From Brevundimonas guildfordensis (GTDB lineage Bacteria > Pseudomonadota > Alphaproteobacteria > Caulobacterales > Caulobacteraceae), in the NCBI RefSeq assembly GCF_014836405.1, contig NZ_JACSQU010000001.1:248001-312000 (forward strand): a DNA stretch of 64,000 nucleotides. Reading direction: 5' to 3'. Of the stretch, positions 23,679 to 30,668 are shown one piece after another (position 1 is the stretch's first letter; every line of letters starts with the position of its first letter). A program made the translations under genes and the position numbers. The notes beneath the pieces were generated by a model that worked only from the letters and a program-made list of their open reading frames with translations, made no database searches and was not told where the DNA came from.

Positions 23679-25752
23679 TTAGAAAAATGACAGCTCGGCG
23701 CGCTCGGCGCCCTGCCGCGCGACAAGGCGCGCCGAACGGCCTCTCACCTGGAGGCGGCCGATTCTGACAGCCTGCCAGCCTGCCGGCAGGGTGACCGGGC
23801 GGCGGGCCCAGCTATCCGGCTCGCCGTCGTCCACCACCAGTCCTGTAAGCCCGTAGCAGAGGCCGAGAAGCATGCCGCCGAGGTTGGCGAAGAAGGGACC
23901 GGCCGGGGGGCCGTCGGCGTGATCCAGCCGGTATTCGAGGCATTGGTGGAACCGGGGCCGGTCGTAGGCGGCGAAGCCCTCCTCAAACAGCTTGAGCGCC
24001 AGGTCTCGGTCCCCGGCCATCGCCGCCCAGACGCAGTAGAGAGCGGGAAGCATCGGCGATCCGACGTAGTCCGGCCAGAGTTTGAGGTAGAAGGCCAGCG
24101 TCTTGCGGCTCATCGCGGGCGACGCCGGATAGTCATAGGGAAACAGTCCGGCCAGGGGCGAGGGCGTGGCGCCTTTTTCCTCGCGGCGATCATAGCCGTC
24201 ATGGGCTGCGATGACCCCGTCGGAGCGCACCGGCAAGTAGAGCTCGGTGAGAACCGCCGTCCAGGCCTTGGGCGCGGTCTTCCGCAGGCGCTCGGCGACC
24301 CGCAGGGCGCGCCGCAGGATGTCGGCTCCGGCCATGAGACTGAAGGCGTCGTTGTCCGGAGGCGAAGGGACCTCGGCCGGTCCCATAGAACGGAGAAGCT
24401 CAAATCCCCGGCCTGTTCGGCTCACGCGACTTACGAACCAGTCGGCCACCCCGCTGAGAACCGGCCAAGCCTCTTCTTTCAGAAATTTCTGGTCCCCCGT
24501 GGCGTCCGCGAAGAGGGAGAAGGCGCGGGCCACATGCAGGGAGACATGATCTTCGTGATGAGCGGCGTCGCCGGCGCCAGGCGCCGCCTCCTGGCCGGTG
24601 CCGGGCGCGGCCTCCCAGGGATATTGCAGCCCCTTACGGTTGGAAAGGCGCGCATTGGCCGCCGCAGCAGACCGTCCTCGGCTCCGGAAGGCCAGCATGG
24701 CGCGCGCCGCGTCCGGCTGCATGAGGATCAGGGGCGGGACGCAGAAGGCGTCCACATCCCACATCACATGGCCGTAGTAGTAGTGATAGTCCCGCCAGGT
24801 CGCGAGACCGAAGATCGAGGTGGAGGCCGGCGAAGCGGGGTGGGCGGAAGCGTTCAGGTAGTAGAAGGCGGCGTCGACAAGCGCCTGATGCCGCGATTTC
24901 GCGCCCACAATGACGATCCGACCCTCCCATATCTCCGCCCAGGCCGCGCGGTTGCAGCGTCGCAGGACGTCGAAACCGTCCCGGGAGGCTCGCGCCACAC
25001 GCCTAACAGCCTCCTCGTCAGGCCGCGCGTGGAGGACGGAGGGGACCATGGCCGCCACTTGCCGGAAACGCGCAGGTCGTCCTGAAGCCAGCCGGATCCC
25101 ATACTCCGTGCACAGGGGCCCGGCGTCGCACCAGGCCAGGACCTGGCGGCGGGCGGCCGCGGGGGCTTCGGTGACAATGGCCAGGCCGCATTGTCCGAGC
25201 GCTTCGGCCGTTTCCCACAGGAGACTGCCGTCGCACGCAGGCTCAGGTTCGCCGGGCGTATCCGTCCGCCGTCGGAGGACCCGTCCGGTCAGTGCGGCGA
25301 TCGACACGACAGCCCGAAACTTTAGGCTGCAAGGTCCATCGGCCGTGACCCGGACCTCCTGGGCGACGATCGAGGGGGCGGTGCGGCTGGCGAAGGCGAC
25401 GACCTCCACCGAGAGGCGCCGCGTCCCGACCTGATAGGTGAAGGCGGAATGGAGCTCGGCGTTCGCGAAGTCGTACGATTGGCGGAGATCGTTGATGGCC
25501 CAGGGCTGCTCGCTCATCCAGACGATCGTCGATCGCCAGGTCCCCGCACAGAGGATAGGGGGCGGCGGCGGCTTCGATCCCGCGCTCGGGGTGGGCGCCG
25601 GCGAGCCCGTTGAGGAGGACCATGCCGGGGAAGAGCGGAACCTCTCGAACCCTCAGGCCGATCAGGCCGTTGCAGAGATAGGCCGGCAGGTCGCCGTCTC
25701 GCGGCCCGAAGACGGGCTCTGGATTCAGGGGCGGCGCGGGACGGTCATCCAT
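23679..25752 (-). pseudogene. Glycoside hydrolase family 65 enzyme, frameshifted near its N terminus
   Basis: About 690 residues in two frames. Frame one starts at ATG 25752 (DGDLPAYLCNGLIGLRV..., the GH65 N-terminal strand region) and runs to about 25530, PYPLCGDLAIDD. Frame two continues as VWMSEQPWAINDLRQSYDFANAELHSAFTY down to 23679. The (alpha/alpha)6 barrel has FGLATWRDYHYYYGHVMWDVDAFCVPPLIL and SFFANLGG-like segments of GH65 maltose/trehalose phosphorylases and related hydrolases. One extra base between the frames breaks the gene; ATG 25517 could still give a 612-residue product without the first domain. Upstream it overlaps the small 78-aa gene by 8 bp. Confidence 0.75.
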
Positions 25753-25981
25753 TCGGTGGACGCTCCGCCGACTTTTTGGGGCCCGTCTCTTTCGACCGCC
25801 GTCGATCAGGCGGCCTCTTGAAGATGTCGCCGACTACTGTCGCGTCCGGACCGTCCGGGCCGGCGCGCTGGCGGGACTCGCGGCCCACGCGCAACACGCC
25901 CTCGTCGGGTTCATCAGGGGTGGGCTTGCCGCCCGGTGTCGCGGCGTTGCCTGCTCGTCCTCTGGATTGCTCGGGTTTCAT
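25745..25981 (-). CDS. Hypothetical hydrophilic protein (78 aa)
   Basis: Gly/Pro/Arg-rich (MKPEQSRGRAGNAATPGGKP, ... DATVVGDIFKRPPDRRRSKET), probably disordered. CAGGAGCAAGACT precedes the ATG, much like the ribosome site of the gene at 14242-14565. A GGAAC with a CGTC 17 bp later (26037-26012 on the minus strand) is a weaker stress-promoter candidate. Its end overlaps the GH65 start, so the two may be one operon. Confidence 0.6.
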   Translation of the reverse strand: MKPEQSRGRAGNAATPGGKPTPDEPDEGVLRVGRESRQRAGPDGPDATVVGDIFKRPPDRRRSKETGPKKSAERPPNG

Positions 25982-26609
25982 AGTCTTGCTCCTGACCGCC
26001 CCCGCTAGAAAGACGACCTCCCGGCGGAAATGGTTCCTTTCCACGCTCCACGCCCTGCTTGTGTCGGGCGTCGGTCCCTTGGGCCCCTGCCTGTTAGAGA
26101 TGTAGCGAAGCGCCGCTTCATCGTGCCCTCTCCAGGCGAAGTAGTGATCGCTAGTGGCCGGGACCGCCCTTCCTTTGAGGAGGTGCTGACATAACCCCGA
26201 GATTCTTCGCCAGCCTATTAGGGTCCGGGTGCTCAACATTCGTCTCTCCATCCGTCGTCTGCAAGGCGATGTTTCCAATGGAGTTTTTGTGCGTAGTTCG
26301 AAGCTTGTCGTTTCCCCGCCGGTTGGCGAACCCGTTTAGAGAAGAAGAGGTCGCCCGATGCTGCCTCGTCCTCCATCCCGCTGCCTTGTGGAAGATTCAT
26401 GATGACCCCCGGGACTTTCCCGCCGCGCTGGATCTCCAGATCCGCCGGCATGGGGAGAACTCTCATCATTTGCATCGGGCCATCGTGTCGGCCGGCGGGC
26501 TGACGGACCGGACGACCCTCGCGGCCTGGCGGCGGGGGCTGAAGGCCTCGCAGACGTCTGCCGCCTCCGGTGGAAATAAGTTCCTGTTTTGTTCCAGTAC
26601 TGTTAGGTG
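25982..26609. other. Gap with recombinase N-terminal fragment and LexA box
   Basis: 628 bp. On the plus strand about 26388-26570 reads RDFPAALDLQIRRHGENSHH then LHRAIVSAGGLTDRTTLAAW, which resembles an N-terminal module of some integrase-like proteins. It has no clear start and is cut off before the dinB promoter. The rest shows no gene. Confidence 0.4.
26580..26594 (+). promoter_or_regulatory. LexA (SOS) box upstream of dinB
   Basis: GTTCCTGTTTTGTTC is an exact GTTC-N7-GTTC, the alphaproteobacterial LexA operator, 15 bp before the dinB ATG. Repression by LexA and induction on DNA damage are therefore expected for dinB and alkB. Confidence 0.85.
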
Positions 26610-27707
26610 ATGCCCGTGATGGGAACGGCAGCGCCTCGTAAGATCATCCATGTGGACATGGACGCCTTCTTCGCTTCGGTGGAGCAGAGGGACGATCCCG
26701 CCTTGCGCGGTCGTCCCGTCGCCGTAGGCCACGCCGCTTCGCGCGGCGTGGTCGCCGCCGCCAGCTATGAGGCGCGCAAGTTCGGCGTGCGGTCGGCCAT
26801 GCCCTCGAGCACGGCCTTGGGGAAGTGCCCGGAACTGATCTTCATGCCGCCCCGGTTCGAGGTCTATCGCGCCGTCTCGGCGCAGATTCACGCCATCTTC
26901 GCCGACTACACGAACATGATCGAACCCCTTTCCCTGGATGAGGCCTATCTCGACGTCACGGCCAATGTCAGGGGCCTACCCACGGCCTCTGCGACTGCGG
27001 AGGAGATACGCCTGCGCATCCTCAAGGAGACCGGCCTGACGGCGTCGGCCGGGATTTCCTACAATAAGTTCCTGGCCAAGTTGGCCTCGGACCAGCGCAA
27101 ACCCAACGGCCAATTCGTGGTGCCGCCGGGGCGGGGAGAGGCCTTTGTCCAAGATCTGCCGGTCAGGCGCTTCCATGGCGTCGGCCCGGTGACTGCGGCG
27201 AAGATGAACCGACTGGGCATCGATACCGGCGCGGACCTGAAGCGTCAGTCCATGGCCTTCCTGCAGCAGCATTTCGGCAAGTCCGGCGCTTGGTACCATG
27301 GGGTGGCGCGGGGAGAGGATCATCGCCCGGTCAATCCGGATCGCGAGCGCAAGTCGAGTGGTTCGGAGACCACCTTCGCCAGCGACCTGGTCGATCCGGC
27401 GGCGATCGAAGCCGGGCTGGAGGAGATGGCGGACGATGTCTGGGCCTGGTGCGAAAAGGCCGGATCGCTGGGCCGGACCGTGACGGTGAAGGTCAAGTGG
27501 GCGGACTTCCAGCAATCGACCCGGAGCCGGTCCTTCAATGAGCCGGTCACGTCGAAGGAACGGTTGCGCGAGATCGCCCGCCTGCTGGTGCGATCCCTCT
27601 ATCCGCCGACCAGGGGCGTGCGGCTTGTCGGCGTGACCCTGTCCAATCTGGAGAAGGCGTCGCCGGGATTGCCCTCAAGGGCTTCTCTGGGCGAGTTGGC
27701 GCTGTGA
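26610..27707 (+). CDS. dinB: DNA polymerase IV (Y-family)
   Basis: 365 residues, standard size. Palm motif IIHVDMDAFFASVEQRDDP (metal Asp residues), SYEARKFGVRSAMP, and the catalytic PLSLDEAYLDVT with Asp-Glu. Helix-hairpin-helix VRRFHGVGPVTAAKMNRLGI and the little-finger domain (TVTVKVKWADFQQSTRSRS...) follow. It carries out error-prone synthesis past damaged bases. An exact LexA box lies directly upstream. ATG 26610 is chosen; GTG 26607 and ATG 26619 are alternatives. Its TGA overlaps the GTG of alkB. Confidence 0.95.
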   Translation: MPVMGTAAPRKIIHVDMDAFFASVEQRDDPALRGRPVAVGHAASRGVVAAASYEARKFGVRSAMPSSTALGKCPELIFMPPRFEVYRAVSAQIHAIFADYTNMIEPLSLDEAYLDVTANVRGLPTASATAEEIRLRILKETGLTASAGISYNKFLAKLASDQRKPNGQFVVPPGRGEAFVQDLPVRRFHGVGPVTAAKMNRLGIDTGADLKRQSMAFLQQHFGKSGAWYHGVARGEDHRPVNPDRERKSSGSETTFASDLVDPAAIEAGLEEMADDVWAWCEKAGSLGRTVTVKVKWADFQQSTRSRSFNEPVTSKERLREIARLLVRSLYPPTRGVRLVGVTLSNLEKASPGLPSRASLGELAL

Positions 27708-28282
27708 CGGCCATGCTCCAGGCGGACCTGTTCGGGCACGCCCCCCAGCCTGCCGTGCCTCCGGGCTTCGACTATTGGCCGGATGTCCTGTCGGCATGCG
27801 AGCAGGCAGCGGTGGTCGAGCAACTACAGCGGCTGGATTTCAGGCCTTATGAGCACATGGGCTACCAAGGCTTCCGACAGATCGCCGCCTTCGGACGCCG
27901 CTATGATCATGAACGACGTCGACTGGAGACTGCCGCGCCCTTGCCGGATTTCCTGAAGGCGCTTCTGGGCCGTCTGACTGGACGGCTCGACCTTGATGAA
28001 GAGGCCTTCGTCCAGGCTCTGGTCAATGAATACGCCCCCGGAGCCGGTATCGGCTGGCACCGCGACAGGCCGGTCTACGGGGAAATCCTCGGCGTTTCCT
28101 TTCTCGCGCCTTGCGTGATGCGCCTGCGCCGGAAAGAAGGGACGGGATGGCTTCGGTCGGCCGCGCCGTTGGCGCGCGGATCGGCCTATCGGCTGTCAGG
28201 CGAGGCGCGGAGAGACTGGGAGCATTCGATCTCGCCGATGACGGCCCTGCGCTATTCCATAACCTTCAGGACCCTGACCTGA
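27704..28282 (+). CDS. alkB: AlkB-family 2-oxoglutarate/Fe(II) dioxygenase
   Basis: 192 residues. Fe ligands H-x-D in GIGWHRDRPVYGEI (about 125-127) and the distal His in WEHSISPM, with RYSITFR providing the 2-oxoglutarate-binding Arg. NEYAPGAGIGWHRD is the AlkB signature. It repairs N-alkylated bases by oxidative demethylation. The start GTG overlaps the dinB stop (GTGA), so it is translationally coupled and shares the SOS promoter. It is of the shorter alphaproteobacterial AlkB type; ALKBH-like RNA substrates cannot be excluded. Confidence 0.9.
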   Translation: MTAMLQADLFGHAPQPAVPPGFDYWPDVLSACEQAAVVEQLQRLDFRPYEHMGYQGFRQIAAFGRRYDHERRRLETAAPLPDFLKALLGRLTGRLDLDEEAFVQALVNEYAPGAGIGWHRDRPVYGEILGVSFLAPCVMRLRRKEGTGWLRSAAPLARGSAYRLSGEARRDWEHSISPMTALRYSITFRTLT

Positions 28283-28847
28283 CCGGAGTACCTGGTTCGC
28301 CAGGGGCGCTCGCCTCAATCGGCAGGTCCTCCAGGCGCGGCGCTACGAATGCTCATCCCCGGCTCGATCCCAAGCCCAGGACGCCGGCAGGATCCTGAAG
28401 GAACCACTCCCATGAAAAGTCTGACCCGTTCTGCGGACGGCGGACCATCCCTTTAGTGGAGTGCCGCTTAGCGTGGTATTCTGTATATGTTCGTGGGTGT
28501 AATAATACAAATAACAAACTTGGCATTTGTTGTTGTCAATACATCTCGAAAGATGTCTCGATCACGCGTTTTTTACACAAGCAATTTTCCTTATTGTTAT
28601 TAAGGTGCTTAAACTTTGTCGGTCTTGGGATCGGTTTTCGCGGTTTGAAAGTTGAGAAACTTGAAACAATACAGCTCTCTAAGTTGACCTTGTGTATTCG
28701 AGTGGGAATGATGCGGCGTTCTCGGGAGCTCCGGCAGCGCTGCCGGGGTCGCCACTAAGGCGCTGATAAAAGGCACAATTATTAAGAGACCCTTCGAAGC
28801 CCTTTCGAAGGGTCTTTTTTTGCCGTCAAGGCGGTCCAGGCCGGCGC
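28283..28847. other. AT-rich non-coding island with structured elements
   Basis: 565 bp. From about 28460 to 28700 the sequence is strikingly AT-rich for this genome and contains small hairpins (AACAAA/TTTGTT, ACATCT-CGAA-AGATGT, TTAAG/CTTAA), then a perfect palindrome CCGGCAGCGCTGCCGG at 28731-28746 and a strong terminator at 28788-28821. The only open frame (28456-28758) has Cys/Leu-rich, non-protein-like composition. Candidate for a small RNA or imported DNA. Confidence 0.5.
28788..28821 (+). terminator. Strong rho-independent terminator
   Basis: Eleven-base perfect arms GACCCTTCGAA / TTCGAAGGGTC, loop GCCCT, then seven T. It points rightward, and no coding gene precedes it for about 500 bp after alkB, so it ends either the dinB-alkB transcript or an unannotated RNA from the AT-rich island. 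Confidence 0.85.
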
Positions 28848-29024
28848 TCAGCCTATCTTCTTGAGCGCCTCGTCGTATCGAGCCTGAGCGACAGCCAGCG
28901 TCGCGCGCGCTTGGGCTTTTGCCGACGCTTCGTCCAGACGGCGCCGATACTCCTTATGGGCGGCTCGCAAGCCCTCAAGCGCGTTGTCCCATTCGACATA
29001 GATGGGGTCGTTATAGTCGATCAT
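28848..29024 (-). CDS. Hypothetical protein (58 aa)
   Basis: MIDYNDPIYVEWDNALEGLR, then a charged helix ending YDEALKKIG. GGGAGGATCAACGCG gives a good ribosome site for the ATG at 29024. Coiled-coil-like and soluble. It follows the DUF6880 gene on the same strand 72 bp downstream. Function unknown. Confidence 0.6.
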   Translation of the reverse strand: MIDYNDPIYVEWDNALEGLRAAHKEYRRRLDEASAKAQARATLAVAQARYDEALKKIG

Positions 29025-29096
29025 CGCGTTGATCCTCCCTTTGCTCATGGGAAACGATCGCCGCGGCGCCTTGGCCATGCGGCTAATTCTCGCGCT

Positions 29097-30296
29097 TCAG
29101 CCGTGGAGCAAGATGTCGGCCGCTTCAGGATAGCGCTGCGAGAGGCGGGACGCCCAGTCCGCAGAGGCGGAGCGGGCCTGCCGGGCTTCGCGGGGGCGCG
29201 CCAGGACGAGGGCGGCCGCTTCGCGGTGAGCGGGCCAGTCCATCAGAAAGTGCAGAGCCGCCTCGAAGTCGGGGTGGCTGGCGGCGTGGGCGAAAGCTCG
29301 GTCCAGCGCCTCTACGTCGTCGAAGTCGGGCAGCCGAGAGAGGTAGTCGCGAAGCACGGGCGCCGACAGGTCGCGCTCGAACAGGCTCCAGCGCAACGTC
29401 TGGGCTTCCTGCCCGTGTCCTTCCGCGTCGAGCACGTCGATGGAGGCGGCCTCCCAGGCTGGGGTTAGTTTGGGCGCGCCCTCAGTCCGGCTACGACCAT
29501 AGGTCCAGCGGCGGTTGAGCGGCGAGGGGCTCAAGGCGGCTTCGAGCGCGGCGCGGGCTTCGGCGACGCGGCCGGCCGCCAGCAGGCGGCGCGCGATGTC
29601 GGCGGCGATATCCGGGGAACCGGCCTGTTCGGGGGTGACGAGCGAGAGCCAGAGGTCGAGGTCCTCCGCCTTGTCCGCTAGGCGGCGCAGAAGGTTACGG
29701 CCCGCCGGGGTCTTTCGGGTCGTTTCGTCCAAGCCGTCCAGCAGCCTTCGCGCCGTGCGCGGGCCCAGAGCCTCATCGGCGGCGGCGATCCAGCGTCCAT
29801 AGTCCTGGGGCCGTCGGCGCAGCGCGTCGACGAGGTCGCGCAACGCCTCGTCGCTGGCGGTTTCGGCGAGGGCGAAGAGTTCCGGCGAGGCGGCCGCGAA
29901 GGCGGCGGGAAGCTCGCCCTTGGTGTCCTTCACGCGGGCGGCCAGCCCTGAATAGAGGTCGAACCAGCGGATGAGGATGGCGAGCGCGTCACCAAGCGCG
30001 TCCGGCGCCAGGCGTTCGATAATCATCCGTCGGTGCGCGTTCAGATCGTCGATCAACTCGCCTCGCTTGCGCCACGAGACGCGGGTGCGCGCAGCGGCCA
30101 GCGCCGTCAGGCGCTTGTCGATCTCCAGCGCCAGAATGTCGGGACTGATCTCGGCCGCCAGTTCGAGCCGAAGCCGGCGCTTCAGATTGGCGTTCCCGGC
30201 GCCCGCCTCAATCAGCAGGTCGGCCAGGCGGGGCGCTCCAAGATGGGTCAGGCTGGCGGCGGAAAGCCGGGTCGAGATCCGAGGTTGTCGCGCCAT
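29097..30296 (-). CDS. DUF6880 family protein
   Basis: 399 residues, almost entirely helical. The N terminus (LGAPRLADLLIEAGAGNANLKRRLRLELAA) and DKRLTALAAARTRVSWRKRGELIDDLNAHRRMIIERLAP match DUF6880, a family common in alphaproteobacteria and of unknown function; the remainder is built of TPR-like helical pairs (ADIARRLLAAGRVAEARAALEAAL, ...). No catalytic motif or membrane segment. Such repeats usually support protein-protein contacts. Confidence 0.82.
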   Translation of the reverse strand: MARQPRISTRLSAASLTHLGAPRLADLLIEAGAGNANLKRRLRLELAAEISPDILALEIDKRLTALAAARTRVSWRKRGELIDDLNAHRRMIIERLAPDALGDALAILIRWFDLYSGLAARVKDTKGELPAAFAAASPELFALAETASDEALRDLVDALRRRPQDYGRWIAAADEALGPRTARRLLDGLDETTRKTPAGRNLLRRLADKAEDLDLWLSLVTPEQAGSPDIAADIARRLLAAGRVAEARAALEAALSPSPLNRRWTYGRSRTEGAPKLTPAWEAASIDVLDAEGHGQEAQTLRWSLFERDLSAPVLRDYLSRLPDFDDVEALDRAFAHAASHPDFEAALHFLMDWPAHREAAALVLARPREARQARSASADWASRLSQRYPEAADILLHG

Positions 30297-30434
30297 GAGG
30301 TCCTTTTCGGGAGGGAGGTTCGCGGCCGTCTATAGCACGCCCGTCCGGGGACCTGTCGAAGCGAGGAGGCGTCAGCCTAACCGCCGTGTAAAAGGCGTCG
30401 CGACAAGGCGGTCCCAGGTCGAAAGAAGGTATGC

Positions 30435-30647
30435 ATGCCCAAGGTCAATGATACGGTCCACATCCGTTTTTCCATGCGCGGCATGTCTGGACCGTTCTGG
30501 CAGACGAACGCCACGGTAGCCTCCGTCTCCGGCACGTCGTTGCTGCTGGATGGCCTGGACCGTCAGGTCCCGGCGGCAGCGTCGGAGCTGAAGCCGGCGG
30601 GGCAAGGGCGCTGGACGCTTGACTGGGAGGTGCGACGTCGCCCTTGA
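30435..30647 (+). CDS. Hypothetical small beta-rich protein (70 aa)
   Basis: MPKVNDTVHIRFSMRGMSGP then VASVSGTSLLLDGLDRQVPA, a barrel-like beta pattern with alternating hydrophobic residues. AGAAGGTATGC precedes ATG 30435. It lies convergent with the LOV kinase. Not recognised. Confidence 0.55.
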   Translation: MPKVNDTVHIRFSMRGMSGPFWQTNATVASVSGTSLLLDGLDRQVPAAASELKPAGQGRWTLDWEVRRRP

Positions 30648-30668
30648 GGCGCCTCGTGCGGCCTGTTC

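Noticed and set aside
23919..25085. 388-codon plus-strand frame
   Set aside because: Shadow opposite the GH65 gene.
28456..28758. 100-codon frame in the AT-rich island
   Set aside because: No ribosome site and composition unlike a protein; open only because stops are few.
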